NCBI GenBank assembly: GCA_965248815.1
Contig: CBDFKK010000008.1
Span: 2,108,001 to 2,172,000 of the forward strand
DNA from: CBDFKK01 sp965248815
GTDB taxonomy: Bacteria > Pseudomonadota > Alphaproteobacteria > SMXP01
DNA length: 64,000 nucleotides
Reading direction: 5' to 3'
Shown here one piece after another: positions 8,970 to 17,923 of the stretch. How positions within the stretch are numbered: position 1 is the stretch's first letter; each line of letters opens with the position of its first letter. A program made the position numbers and the translations under genes. The notes beneath the pieces were generated by a model. That model did not search any database, was not told the origin of the DNA, and saw only the letters and a program-made list of their open reading frames with translations.

Positions 8970-9104
8970 TTATACGATAAGCCCCTGGGTGGCGTCGGCC
9001 ACGGCCCAAGCCAAGGCGTAAAACACGACGGCGGTGCTGAGCAATGTAGCGGTCCACCGCGCGACAGCGGATTTGGCTGAATTTGTTTGCGTTAAAGTGG
9101 TCAT
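8970..9104 (-). CDS. 44-residue single-helix membrane peptide
   Basis: Starts at ATG 9104 with a strong ribosome site (AAGGAGA 7 nt upstream) and ends at 8970. A short polar N-terminus (MTTLTQTNSAKSAVARW) is followed by one hydrophobic helix (TATLLSTAVVFYALAWAVA). No family is recognised. The AT-rich stretch upstream holds nested palindromes (9179-9235), and a TetR gene of the same orientation lies further upstream. I infer that this is a regulated small membrane protein, possibly the TetR target. Confidence 0.6.
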   Translation of the reverse strand: MTTLTQTNSAKSAVARWTATLLSTAVVFYALAWAVADATQGLIV

Positions 9105-9178
9105 TTTCGGTCTCCTTTTCATCTCTTTCGCCGAGCACCCGTCAGAAGCGCCTGCGCTGTTGATCTGTATATAGGGGC

Positions 9179-9235
9179 CAACTAAACCAAAAACAATGAA
9201 CATTTTGCAAAATATTCATTTTTTACGTTTAGTTG
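9179..9235. promoter_or_regulatory. Nested palindromic operator upstream of the 44-residue peptide
   Basis: The inner element, 9196-9219, is a 24-bp palindrome with one mismatched pair; its core ATTTTGCAAAAT is perfectly symmetrical and the ends are ATGAA/TTCAT. An outer pair of perfect 9-bp arms, CAACTAAAC (9179-9187) and GTTTAGTTG (9227-9235), is centred within half a base of the inner one. The element lies 75-130 bp upstream of the 9104 start in a very AT-rich region. It is most simply an operator, probably for the TetR protein encoded next to it. Confidence 0.65.
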
Positions 9236-9350
9236 ACGGTTCCTGGCCTTTTGAAAGGCATAAATTACCCGTAAACCGAGTATTATATTTAATTAAAGCT
9301 TTAAGTTGGTTATTTGAAGCTGCGCTGGCCGTAGGGCCAGCACGGCAGTG

Positions 9351-9971
9351 TTACTTGCCTACGACGCCTGGCGGACCTGTTGCCCGCCGGGCCCCGAGCC
9401 CATGTATCAAGAGCTCGAAGACCCCTTCGAGCTCGCGCTCGAGTTGCTCCAGTGACAGGGTGCTGTGGAGCTGGGGCAGTTTGAATTTTAAGGTTGCGGC
9501 CTGGATTATTTCGGAACCGAAAAGAATATCCTTGACGTCGAATTCCCCTGCCGCATTACCGGCGGCTAGGATCTCCGAGATGAGCGCACGCTCTTTTTCA
9601 AGTTGCCTATTGGCAAATTCCGGTCGGTCCCGGGCCAAAAACTGTGCAATTTCAACAATGCGCTGATCCGCCGCCAATGTCTGGTAGGTGTCGCGCAGGG
9701 CATCGAACAGGTAGAGCTTCAGGCGCTCAGTGGCTGAAAGGCTCGTATCCCGCACAATCTTGCGGATTTCCTCCAGCCGCCGGTCGGTATTGCCCTCGGC
9801 AATACGTTCAGCGATATCCAATTTTCCGGGAAAATAGCGGTATAGATTGCCGGGAGACATCTTGCAGTCGCCGGCAATCTCGGACATCGTGGTCTTACCG
9901 TAGCCGTAATGGGCAAACCGCTTATGTGCGGCTTCAACGATCTGTTCGAAGATGTGCTGCTTTTTCGACAT
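9351..9971 (-). CDS. TetR/AcrR family transcriptional regulator
   Basis: A 206-residue repressor-type protein. The N-terminal helix-turn-helix is typical: AAHKRFAHYGYGKTTMSEIA then MSPGNLYRYFPGKLDI (about residues 13-52). The C-terminal ligand and dimer domain is all-helical and not informative about the ligand. It is transcribed toward the small membrane peptide and away from gpsA. Symmetrical sites are seen both downstream (9196-9219) and just upstream (9995-10018), which suggests autoregulation plus control of the small gene. Confidence 0.9.
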   Translation of the reverse strand: MSKKQHIFEQIVEAAHKRFAHYGYGKTTMSEIAGDCKMSPGNLYRYFPGKLDIAERIAEGNTDRRLEEIRKIVRDTSLSATERLKLYLFDALRDTYQTLAADQRIVEIAQFLARDRPEFANRQLEKERALISEILAAGNAAGEFDVKDILFGSEIIQAATLKFKLPQLHSTLSLEQLERELEGVFELLIHGLGARRATGPPGVVGK

Positions 9972-9994
9972 ATCTAAAATATGGCCCGCACCAA

Positions 9995-10018
9995 GTGAAT
10001 ATTCAACGAATCATTCAC
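9995..10018. promoter_or_regulatory. Candidate TetR autoregulatory operator
   Basis: GTGAAT (9995-10000) and its complement ATTCAC (10013-10018) flank a region that contains the perfect 10-bp palindrome TGAATATTCA (9996-10005). The site lies 24-47 bp upstream of the TetR start and 38 bp upstream of gpsA. Its TGAA/TTCA half-site ends match those of the palindrome at 9196-9219. Calling it an operator is inference from symmetry and position. Confidence 0.45.
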
Positions 10019-10055
10019 GTTTTTCAACCCTGAGACGGAATTTTCTACGGCCAGA

Positions 10056-11063
10056 ATGACTGTTTCTTCGTCACTTCAGCAAGTTCTTGTGATCGGTGCA
10101 GGCGCCTGGGGGACCGCGCTGGCAACCGTGGCCCAGCGGGCCGGCCGCGACGTTACGCTTTGGGCGCGGGAAGCCGAAGTTGCCGGGTCCATCAATCAGC
10201 GCCATCAAAACGAAATGTTCTTGCCGGACGTCAAACTCCCAGCGGAGATCAAGGCAACAAACCACTTTGCGCATCTCGCCTCCGCCGACGCTGTACTCGT
10301 CGTCACGCCAGCGCAAAATGCGCGAGCAACCTTTTTATCAATCGGCGATGTGCTGCCCAAGGCGACACCGCTCATTTTGTGCTGCAAGGGCATCGAAGTA
10401 GGCAGCGGCAAACGAATTAGTGATGTGCTCGAAGAGACGTTGCCCGGAACACGCCACGCGGTGTTATCAGGTCCGAGTTTTGCCCGCGATGTGGCAAACG
10501 GTTTGCCCACCGCCGTAACACTCGCCTGCCGCGATGTGTCCCTGGCCCGCGATCTAGCTGAGGCCATCGGCCTGCCGACGTTTCGTGTTTATCTTTCCGA
10601 CGATGTCATTGGCGTTGAACTGGGTGGTGCCGTAAAGAATGTCTATGCCATCGCGAGCGGTATTGTCGAAGGATGTGGGCTCGGGGACAGCGCCCAAGCC
10701 GCAATGATCGCGCGTGCGTTTGCTGAGCTCACCCGTCTCGCGGTTGCCATGGGCGCCAAGGCGGAAACCATGACAGGGCTTTCGGGCTTAGGCGATCTCA
10801 TACTGACATGCGGCAGCCGCCAGTCGCGCAATATGTCGCTGGGCATCGCTTTAGGCGAAGGCCAGATGCTCGACGAAATCTTAGCGGGGCGTACGTCCGT
10901 CGCCGAAGGCGTTCATACGGCGAAAGCCGTGCTCGAGCTTGCGCGACGACACTCGATTGAGATGCCAATCGCAGAAGCCATCAACGCGATCCTAAGCGGC
11001 CAGTCGAGTGTCAGCCAAGCCATCAACCAGCTCTTGAGCCGGCCGGTCGGCGACGAAACCTAA
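10056..11063 (+). CDS. gpsA: NAD(P)-dependent glycerol-3-phosphate dehydrogenase
   Basis: A 335-residue cytoplasmic enzyme reducing dihydroxyacetone phosphate to sn-glycerol-3-phosphate for phospholipid synthesis. The Rossmann motif GAGAWGTALA starts at Gly14, and LCCKGIE, LSGPSFARDVA and the catalytic-lysine segment GGAVKNVYAIASGI are in order; the C-terminal domain has GLGDLILTC. Length is standard. It begins a plus-strand run with the YciI and Rieske genes (gaps of 30 and 12 nt). Confidence 0.97.
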   Translation: MTVSSSLQQVLVIGAGAWGTALATVAQRAGRDVTLWAREAEVAGSINQRHQNEMFLPDVKLPAEIKATNHFAHLASADAVLVVTPAQNARATFLSIGDVLPKATPLILCCKGIEVGSGKRISDVLEETLPGTRHAVLSGPSFARDVANGLPTAVTLACRDVSLARDLAEAIGLPTFRVYLSDDVIGVELGGAVKNVYAIASGIVEGCGLGDSAQAAMIARAFAELTRLAVAMGAKAETMTGLSGLGDLILTCGSRQSRNMSLGIALGEGQMLDEILAGRTSVAEGVHTAKAVLELARRHSIEMPIAEAINAILSGQSSVSQAINQLLSRPVGDET

Positions 11064-11093
11064 AGACGTCGTGCCGAATATCGGAGAACGATC

Positions 11094-11384
11094 ATGCTGT
11101 ATGCAATCTACTGCTTGGACAAACCGAACTCTCTCGCGTTGCGCATGGAAAATCGCCCGGCTCACTTCAAGTACGTTGATGAGACGATTAATATCATTCG
11201 CGCGGGCGGCCCGATGTTGGCCGATGACAACGAAACGATAATTGGCAGTCTTATCGTCGTCGAGTGCGAGTCTATCGAAGACGCGACGGCGTGGTCAGAC
11301 GGCGATCCTTATGTCAAAGCAGGCCTGTTTCAATCGCGCGACATCCGGACATTTAAATGGTTGGTTAGTAATCCTTACGAGTAA
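11094..11384 (+). CDS. YciI family protein
   Basis: A 96-residue ferredoxin-like-fold protein of the YciI family (MLYAIYCLDKPNSLALRMENRPAHF; GGPMLADD; PYVKAGLF). YciI-like proteins are small, often dimeric, with a His-Asp pair proposed to be catalytic; the cellular role is usually unknown. A ribosome site GGAGA lies 7 nt before the ATG. Its place after gpsA is common in alphaproteobacteria. Confidence 0.9.
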   Translation: MLYAIYCLDKPNSLALRMENRPAHFKYVDETINIIRAGGPMLADDNETIIGSLIVVECESIEDATAWSDGDPYVKAGLFQSRDIRTFKWLVSNPYE

Positions 11385-11396
11385 AGCTCTCCCGAC

Positions 11397-11783
11397 ATGC
11401 CGTCTGACTCCAAACCTCTCACCTACGCACCCAAACCAGGCACTATCTTGTGCGCCGTTTCGGACGTTGACGATCCCGGCGCCAGGGGCTTCGTGTTCGG
11501 CAAGGGCGCGAAACGCTTCGATATGTTTATCGTCCGAAAGGGCGATCAGGTTTTCGGCTATGTGAATTCGTGTCCACACTTGCGCATGCCGCTCGAAACT
11601 CTAACCGACAGATTCTTGAATAAGAAAAATACTGCGATTGTGTGTTCGACTCACGGCGCAACGTTTCGCATTGCCGATGGCTATTGTTATGCTGGTCCAT
11701 GCGCGCGCGCCTCGCTGGTCTCCATTCCCTTGGAGATCAACGAGGGACAGATCGAGATGGGCGACACCATTGCCGCGCTATGA
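11397..11783 (+). CDS. Rieske [2Fe-2S] domain protein
   Basis: A 128-residue stand-alone Rieske protein. Cluster ligands are seen as Cys59-x-His61 (SCPHLRMPLE) and Cys83-x2-His86 (VCSTHGATF), with the usual GYCYAGPC loop after the second pair. No membrane segment or signal is present, so it is a soluble Rieske ferredoxin rather than a cytochrome bc1 subunit. It follows the YciI gene by 12 nt. Its 3' end overlaps the convergent creatininase-family gene by 6 nt. Confidence 0.88.
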   Translation: MPSDSKPLTYAPKPGTILCAVSDVDDPGARGFVFGKGAKRFDMFIVRKGDQVFGYVNSCPHLRMPLETLTDRFLNKKNTAIVCSTHGATFRIADGYCYAGPCARASLVSIPLEINEGQIEMGDTIAAL

Positions 11784-12524
11784 CTCGGCGAACTTCGTGT
11801 AGCTCTTGATGAGTCCGTCGACGGCCTTTTCAACCAACTTCTCGCCGAGTTCCGGCGTGGCCAGAGATGGGTCAGACCCGATGCGCCCGTCGGGAAAACG
11901 CCGGCGGTAGTCATCGGCATCGTAAATCGGGCCGCTCGGTGCTATTTGAGGATCAAGCTTTGCCGACTTGATCACATCTGGATAGGCAAAATGAGTCACC
12001 GCGACTTCCGATGGCGTGGCGTGGGCGCCATGTCCTTTTGGAAATAAGTCCTTGCACATTTTAAAAACGCCTTCGAGCTCCCACCAATTTTGAATCCGGC
12101 ATTGGGGTGTCCCAGCATTGGCCCCGCTTGGGCTAAGACTCGACGCAGCATAAACTTCAGAAAAGGCGGCGCGCACTGTGTCCACATTGCCACCGTGTCC
12201 ATTCAAAAAATAGATTCGCTCGAAACCGTGCTTAGCAAGTGACGTAACCCAATCAACGATTACGGAGATCATCGTGGCGGGGCGCAGTGTCATACTGCCA
12301 GGAAACGCCATGTGATGCTGCGCGCAGCCGACATTAAATGTGGGCGCCACCAATATGCCCGCACGCGCGCCCGCCTTTTCTGCGATCACTTCCGGACAAA
12401 TGGCGTCCGTGCCTAATAGCCCCGTGGGCCCGTGCTGTTCGGTCGAGCCGATCGGTACGATGATCCCCTTGCTGGACTGCAAGTAGGTTTCGATCTCTTG
12501 CCAGGTGGATTGGTGAAGCTGCAT
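11778..12524 (-). CDS. Creatininase family amidohydrolase
   Basis: About 248 residues in the creatininase/MftE-like fold. The metal-site motifs are visible: PIGSTEQHGP, LGTDA, FLNGHGGN and the late GHGAHATPSEVAVT. Family members hydrolyse cyclic amides such as creatinine or act in cofactor pathways; the real substrate here is unknown. The likely start is ATG 12524; a TTG at 12530 is also in frame. It converges with the Rieske gene and is divergent from acs. Confidence 0.85.
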   Translation of the reverse strand: MQLHQSTWQEIETYLQSSKGIIVPIGSTEQHGPTGLLGTDAICPEVIAEKAGARAGILVAPTFNVGCAQHHMAFPGSMTLRPATMISVIVDWVTSLAKHGFERIYFLNGHGGNVDTVRAAFSEVYAASSLSPSGANAGTPQCRIQNWWELEGVFKMCKDLFPKGHGAHATPSEVAVTHFAYPDVIKSAKLDPQIAPSGPIYDADDYRRRFPDGRIGSDPSLATPELGEKLVEKAVDGLIKSYTKFAES

Positions 12525-12685
12525 GATCAAGTTTCACTGAAGGTTTACGGACGTTGGCGCGGCGCGGGCGGATCTTACCCCGGTAATGTCCCCCGTCCAA
12601 AGAAAAGCAAGGGCGCGCTTGTGGCCCAATTGCCGCTCGACCATAATGCGCGCCAACCTTACCCCAGGGCAGGAGACGCCAAGTC

Positions 12686-14632
12686 ATGAGTGAACATCAT
12701 GTCTTTCCCGTTGGCGATGATTGGGCGCGCCGCGCCTTTGCCGACGAGGCCAAATACAACGACATGTATTCGGCCAGCATTGACGACCCCGATGCGTTCT
12801 GGCGTGAACAGGGCCAAAGGCTCGACTGGATCACGCCCTATAGCAAAGTCAAAAACGTTTCCTTCGACGTGCCCAACGTATCGATCAAATGGTACGAAGA
12901 TGGCGTGCTCAACGTCGCGGCAAATTGCATCGACCGGCATTTAGCGACCCGCGGCGATCAAGTGGCGATCATCTGGGAGGGCGACGACCCGAACGACGAC
13001 GCCAGGATCACATACCGCGAACTCCATGAACATGTCTCCCGCTTTGGCAACGCCCTAAAAGCCCGCGGCGTCAAGAAAGGCGACCGTGTCACAATCTATA
13101 TGCCCATGATCCCTGAAGCGGCTTATGCGATGCTCGCATGCACGCGCATTGGTGCCGTGCATTCGGTCGTGTTCGGCGGCTTTTCGCCAGACAGTCTCGC
13201 GGGCCGCATTCTCGATTGCCAATCAACTTGCGTAATCACGGCCGACGAAGGCGTTCGCGGCGGCAAAGCGATCCCCTTGAAAGCCAATACCGACCAAGCG
13301 CTTACAAAGTGTCCGGATGTCAGCACTGTCTTTGTCGTGCGACGCACCGGCGGCGCCATCGACATGAAAGACGGCCGCGACGTTTGGGTTCACGAGCAAA
13401 CCGAAAAGGCCTCTGCTGATTGTCCGGCGGAACCGATGAGCGCGGAAGATCCACTTTTTATCTTGTACACATCCGGCTCGACCGGAAAACCTAAAGGCGT
13501 GTTGCATACAACCGGCGGCTACCTCGTATACGCCGCGATGACGCACCAATATGTTTTCGATTATCACGACGGCGACATCTACTGGTGCACCGCCGATGTC
13601 GGCTGGGTCACCGGCCATTCCTACATCGTATATGGCCCGCTGGCGAACGGCGCCACAACGTTGATGTTCGAAGGGGTGCCTAACTATCCCGATAGTTCGC
13701 GGTTCTGGCAGGTCGTCGACAAGCACAAGGTCAATATATTTTACACAGCGCCCACAGCCATCCGTGCACTGATGAGAGAAGGCGACGGGCCGGTGACAAA
13801 GACTGACCGCTCCTCGTTGCGATTGCTGGGCACGGTCGGCGAACCCATCAATCCCGAGGCGTGGATGTGGCATTACAATGTCGTCGGCGACGGGCGCTGC
13901 CCAATTGTTGATACGTGGTGGCAAACCGAGACCGGCGGAATTCTGATTACGCCATTGCCCGGCGCGACGGCCCTCAAGCCCGGCTCAGCCACCAAGCCCT
14001 TTTTCGGCATCAAACCCGAAATCGTCGATCAAGAGGGCAACGTGCTCGACGGCGATGCGGAAGGTAATTTGTGCATCGCCGACTCATGGCCTGGGCAAAT
14101 GCGCACGGTCTATGGCGATCACGAGCGCTTTATCAGCACATATTTCGTTCAAGTGCCCGGCAAATATTTTGCCGGTGACGGCTGCCATCGTGATCAAGAC
14201 GGTTATTACTGGATCACCGGCCGGGTCGATGACGTCATCAACGTCTCCGGTCACCGCATGGGCACAGCAGAGGTCGAGTCCGCCCTCGTCGCCCACGACA
14301 AAGTGTCCGAAGCCGCGGTCGTCGGCTATCCCCACGACATCAAGGGTCAAGGCATCTACGCCTATGTCACACTTAAGGTCGGTGATGAACCTTCCGACGA
14401 GCTGCGCAAGGAACTCATCGGGTGTGTGCGCAAAGAAATCGGGCCCATCGCCTCGCCAGACCTTATTCAGTTCGCGCCCGGTCTGCCCAAGACACGCTCG
14501 GGCAAAATTATGCGGCGCATCTTACGCAAGATCGCGGCCGATGATTATGGCGAATTGGGCGATACCTCGACTCTCGCCGAACCGGCCGTGGTTGAAGATC
14601 TCATCGAGAACCGACAAAACCGCCCGGCCTAA
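12686..14632 (+). CDS. acs: Acetyl-CoA synthetase (AMP-forming)
   Basis: A 648-residue adenylating enzyme that activates acetate to acetyl-CoA through acetyl-AMP. Seen are the phosphate-binding loop YTSGSTGKPKG, the A5 motif DTWWQTETGG, the hinge region around ITGRVDDVINVSGHR and the catalytic, usually acetylation-regulated Lys607 in KTRSGKIMRR. A ribosome site AGGAGA lies about 10 nt before the ATG. Length and motif order are standard for Acs rather than for propionyl-CoA synthetase. A short-chain dehydrogenase gene follows 12 nt later. Confidence 0.97.
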   Translation: MSEHHVFPVGDDWARRAFADEAKYNDMYSASIDDPDAFWREQGQRLDWITPYSKVKNVSFDVPNVSIKWYEDGVLNVAANCIDRHLATRGDQVAIIWEGDDPNDDARITYRELHEHVSRFGNALKARGVKKGDRVTIYMPMIPEAAYAMLACTRIGAVHSVVFGGFSPDSLAGRILDCQSTCVITADEGVRGGKAIPLKANTDQALTKCPDVSTVFVVRRTGGAIDMKDGRDVWVHEQTEKASADCPAEPMSAEDPLFILYTSGSTGKPKGVLHTTGGYLVYAAMTHQYVFDYHDGDIYWCTADVGWVTGHSYIVYGPLANGATTLMFEGVPNYPDSSRFWQVVDKHKVNIFYTAPTAIRALMREGDGPVTKTDRSSLRLLGTVGEPINPEAWMWHYNVVGDGRCPIVDTWWQTETGGILITPLPGATALKPGSATKPFFGIKPEIVDQEGNVLDGDAEGNLCIADSWPGQMRTVYGDHERFISTYFVQVPGKYFAGDGCHRDQDGYYWITGRVDDVINVSGHRMGTAEVESALVAHDKVSEAAVVGYPHDIKGQGIYAYVTLKVGDEPSDELRKELIGCVRKEIGPIASPDLIQFAPGLPKTRSGKIMRRILRKIAADDYGELGDTSTLAEPAVVEDLIENRQNRPA

Positions 14633-14644
14633 AGAAAGTCTTTC

Positions 14645-15463
14645 ATGTCCCAGCTAGGTGCGGGACGAACCGCACTCATCACCGGCGCCTCTGCAGGGAT
14701 CGGCAAAGCCTTTGCCGAAGTCTTCGCACGCAATGGCTTTAATGTGATCTTGACAGGACGGCGCGAAGACCGCCTGCACGCTTTGGCCGGCAAACTCGTA
14801 GAGCGGCACGGCATCAACGCCACTGTGATCCCGGCGGACATTGCAGTACCTAGCGCACCTCAAGAGATTTTCGACCGCGCCGCTGAGCTTGGATTGCAAA
14901 TCGATGCGCTGGTCAACAATGCGGGTTACGGCTTGCACCACACCTTCACGCAGACCACTTGGGAGCAGCAGCGCGACTTTATTCAGGTCTTGGTCACGGC
15001 CGTGGCGCACATGACTCATTTGTGTCTGCCGGGCATGATCGAACGCGGCTACGGCCGCATCATCAACATCGCCTCAGTTGCGGGTCTCGCCCCTAGCGCA
15101 GCGGGTCATACGCTTTACGGCGCGTCAAAGTCTTTCGTCATCAAGTTTACCGAGTCACTCCACCTCGAAGCGCGCGAAACGGGAGTACATGTTACCGCCG
15201 TGTGCCCAGGATTTACGGTGATGGAATTTCATGACGTCATTGGCAACCGCGCGCAAGTCAGCAAATTGCCCAGTGTCATGTGGCTCGACGCAGCGACGGT
15301 GGCGGAACAAGGCTTTGAGGCTTCGATGGCGGGCAAAGCGATCATCATCAACGGACGCTTCAATCGCTTTCTCACGTCTTTGATTAAAGTCATTCCGCGC
15401 AGTTGGGCGCTAGGCTTGGCCGGGCGCGCATCTAAGCGCGTCGTCGGGGGAGATAGTGATTGA
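14645..15463 (+). CDS. Short-chain dehydrogenase/reductase
   Basis: A 272-residue classical-type SDR with the cofactor motif TGASAGIGKAFA, the NNAGYG motif, the active-site Ser in IINIASVAG and the YGASK catalytic pair. The extension after the core and the Val/Gly-rich DGxN regions resemble the DltE/YqjQ type of SDRs. The substrate is not predictable. It lies 12 nt after acs in the same direction, so it is probably co-transcribed with it, and is followed by pyrF after 54 nt. Confidence 0.88.
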   Translation: MSQLGAGRTALITGASAGIGKAFAEVFARNGFNVILTGRREDRLHALAGKLVERHGINATVIPADIAVPSAPQEIFDRAAELGLQIDALVNNAGYGLHHTFTQTTWEQQRDFIQVLVTAVAHMTHLCLPGMIERGYGRIINIASVAGLAPSAAGHTLYGASKSFVIKFTESLHLEARETGVHVTAVCPGFTVMEFHDVIGNRAQVSKLPSVMWLDAATVAEQGFEASMAGKAIIINGRFNRFLTSLIKVIPRSWALGLAGRASKRVVGGDSD

Positions 15464-15517
15464 CAGAGAGACAAAAGTGATCGATGTCTCTCGCAATATG
15501 GTTCCGGCACAAACACC

Positions 15518-16216
15518 ATGACGATTGGTCTAAAAGATCGCTTGATCGTGCCCCTTGACGTTCCGACAACGGAACAGGCTCACGATCTCGTCGACGAGCT
15601 CGGCGACGCGGTCTCTTTTTACAAAATTGGCTTGCAACTCTTTCCCGTCGGCGGCGTCAAACTCGCGCACGACCTCATCGCCGACGGCAAGAAAATCTTT
15701 CTCGATTTTAAGTTTTACGACATCGGCAACACCGTCAAAAGCGCCGTTGAAAGTGCAACAAGCTTTGACGCGACGTTCCTCACCGTTCACAGCGACCGTG
15801 ACGTTGTGGCCGCTGCCGTCAAAGGGCGCAGCGACAGCGCGCTCAAAATTCTGGCAGTGACCGTGCTGACCAGCATGAACGAAAAGAGCTTGGCGGAACT
15901 CGGCTTTCAGGGTTCCGTCGAAGACATCGTGCTGAAACGGACGCGCATCGCGCTGGATGTCGGCTGCGACGGCGTCATTGCCTCCGCCCAAGAAGCAAGA
16001 AGACTGCGCGACGAATTAGGAAACGAATTCTTGATTGTCATGCCGGGCATTCGCTCGGCGGGAACCTCTCATGACGATCAAAAGCGCGTAGCAACCCCAG
16101 GCGATGCCATCAAAGCCGGCGCCGATCATCTGGTCGTCGGCCGCGAAATCACACGTGCCGTCGACCCCAGCGCCGCCGCCGCACACGTCCTCGACCAAAT
16201 CGAACAGGCTCTCTAG
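15518..16216 (+). CDS. pyrF: Orotidine 5'-phosphate decarboxylase
   Basis: A 232-residue TIM-barrel enzyme making UMP, the last step of de novo pyrimidine synthesis. The catalytic signature Asp63-x-Lys65-x2-Asp68 is in FLDFKFYDIGNT, the substrate phosphate loop is in MPGIRS, and the C-terminal VVGREITRA is typical of the bacterial group 1 enzyme. Length is normal. It ends 15 nt before the convergent end of the tandem hydrolase gene. Confidence 0.96.
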   Translation: MTIGLKDRLIVPLDVPTTEQAHDLVDELGDAVSFYKIGLQLFPVGGVKLAHDLIADGKKIFLDFKFYDIGNTVKSAVESATSFDATFLTVHSDRDVVAAAVKGRSDSALKILAVTVLTSMNEKSLAELGFQGSVEDIVLKRTRIALDVGCDGVIASAQEARRLRDELGNEFLIVMPGIRSAGTSHDDQKRVATPGDAIKAGADHLVVGREITRAVDPSAAAAHVLDQIEQAL

Positions 16217-16231
16217 CGTTTAGGCAACCGC

Positions 16232-17896
16232 CTAATCCAAAAACTCTTTCATGAGTCCGGCAATTTCTTCCGTCGCGAAGTCCAGCATGCCGTGGCCTAA
16301 ATGGGGCAGCTCATGGACGCGGCCGTTCTTCATGAGCGGCGGCGCGCGTCTTGTATGCTCTACGAGATCGTCGTCGGAATTCAAAACCAAGATGGGCTTG
16401 TCGATCTCCGGCAAATGTTCCGCCAGCGGATAATTAAACGCGGCTTGATGGCCCCATTCGCTCACCGGGCCGCCGCGCATGCCTTGCGCATTGTTGCGGG
16501 CGTAATTTTCTATCGTCTGGTTGGGGCCGCGCCATTTCCAGAAGCGTTGCCACGCCAACACATTGTGTGAACCGTCTGGCTCATAGTCTCTATGGGTGTA
16601 GTGAGCCTTGAACGCGGCGAGCTCCTCGTCAGTGAAAATTGGTGCCGAAATCATCACGATCTTGCGTACGAGGTCCGGCCGCTGACGGGCAAGTTCGATC
16701 GCCGTCATCGAACCGGTATGAAAGCCCATGACATCGGTTTGCTGAATGCCGAGATCATCGAGCAATGCCGCCATCGCCGCGGCATAGTCTTCGATACCAG
16801 GCGGGGTGAGCGGCGCTTCGGACTCGCCAAAGCCCGGCGTATCGGGCGCAAGCGCTATACGATCCCGGCCCATGACTTTGAGCAAAGCTTCGTAGACCAG
16901 CCCCGATTGGGGACTTGCGTGAAAACACGTGAGCGGCGTTTGCTTTGGGTCTTCCGGTTCCGCCAAGCGATAATGAAGGGGTCCATAGGGCCCACGGCCG
17001 TAAGCCCGGCGGACTTTTCCCGCCTCCGGCAAGCGCAACTGAACGATCGGAGCTAATGCTTCTACTTTTTTGTGGCCGGTTAGGAATTCATCGATGAGCG
17101 CCGCGACATCGCCTGCACTTGTATCTTGAAATCCCTGCGCCCAATCTGAGCGGTCGACAAATCTTCCGTTGTTGATCAAGGGCGCGGCCCGTTCGGTCGG
17201 CGCGTGCATTGGATTGTCGATATTTACGAGCAAAACCGGCTGCTGCACCCGCGGCAGCGTTTGGCTGAGGTCGTACATGTGCGAAGCTTGATAACCCCAC
17301 CAATGATTTGGATACGGAAGAAGTGCTTCAGCGACATCCCGTTGGATCGCTGGAAGCGCGCGCGCATCTTGCGACCCCCGCGTCAACTCTTTCCAGAAAG
17401 CACTCAAATGGGTGCCGTCTTCTTGCAAGGGCACGGCACCGAAATTGATATTCTGTAGTTGCGGATCGTCCGGATCGAATATAGGCGCGCTGACAAGCAG
17501 GAGCGCTTCGATTTGCTCCGGCCGTTTCAGCGCCATGTCCACGGCGATCTTCGATGCTCCTGCGTGGTAAGCGAATATCGCGGCGGGCCCCAATGCGAGC
17601 TGATCCATGATTTCGAGCGCCATATCCGCATAGTCGGAAATGGACGGCGGCCAGGTCAGCTTGTCGGACAGCCCATATCCGGGAAGATCCATGGCAACGG
17701 CATAACGGCTGTCCGTCAAGGCTTCGAGGAGCCGAACAAACATGCGGCCCGAAACGGGCATGGGGTGAATAATAATAATGGGAAGTGCAGTGCCGGCACG
17801 CACACCGTTGTCGCGCACATGCACTTGCCCATGACGGTCATCGACATAGTACTTTTGGACCGTCGCCGGCGTTCGCCAATAGTCCATCGCCTCCAT
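16232..17896 (-). CDS. Fused double alpha/beta-hydrolase with histidine at the nucleophile position
   Basis: A 554-residue protein with two alpha/beta-hydrolase domains (about 20-275 and 300-554). Each has the strand-3 HPMPVSG or HASPQSG oxyanion region, a DLPGYGLSD or DTPGFGESE loop and a nucleophile elbow. At the elbow, where Ser is usual in G-x-S-x-G, domain 1 reads AYHAG (His111) and domain 2 GFHTG (His393). Domain 2 keeps a possible catalytic His in HLGHGMLD, whereas domain 1 has WAQGFQD at that place. GGAGGA precedes the ATG. A second gene of the same architecture lies at 46993-48684. The reaction is unknown. Confidence 0.85.
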   Translation of the reverse strand: MEAMDYWRTPATVQKYYVDDRHGQVHVRDNGVRAGTALPIIIIHPMPVSGRMFVRLLEALTDSRYAVAMDLPGYGLSDKLTWPPSISDYADMALEIMDQLALGPAAIFAYHAGASKIAVDMALKRPEQIEALLLVSAPIFDPDDPQLQNINFGAVPLQEDGTHLSAFWKELTRGSQDARALPAIQRDVAEALLPYPNHWWGYQASHMYDLSQTLPRVQQPVLLVNIDNPMHAPTERAAPLINNGRFVDRSDWAQGFQDTSAGDVAALIDEFLTGHKKVEALAPIVQLRLPEAGKVRRAYGRGPYGPLHYRLAEPEDPKQTPLTCFHASPQSGLVYEALLKVMGRDRIALAPDTPGFGESEAPLTPPGIEDYAAAMAALLDDLGIQQTDVMGFHTGSMTAIELARQRPDLVRKIVMISAPIFTDEELAAFKAHYTHRDYEPDGSHNVLAWQRFWKWRGPNQTIENYARNNAQGMRGGPVSEWGHQAAFNYPLAEHLPEIDKPILVLNSDDDLVEHTRRAPPLMKNGRVHELPHLGHGMLDFATEEIAGLMKEFLD

Positions 17897-17923
17897 GGAC
17901 GTCCTCCTCGCGCGCGCGTTCGA

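Noticed and set aside
8812..9138. 108-codon minus-strand frame overlapping the 44-residue peptide
   Set aside because: The overlapping shorter frame has the better ribosome site and a clear membrane helix; the long frame has no recognisable structure.
9324..9341. GCTGGCC/GGCCAGC hairpin after the TetR gene
   Set aside because: A 7-bp stem with a 4-nt loop is real, but no T-run follows on either strand, so I did not call a terminator.
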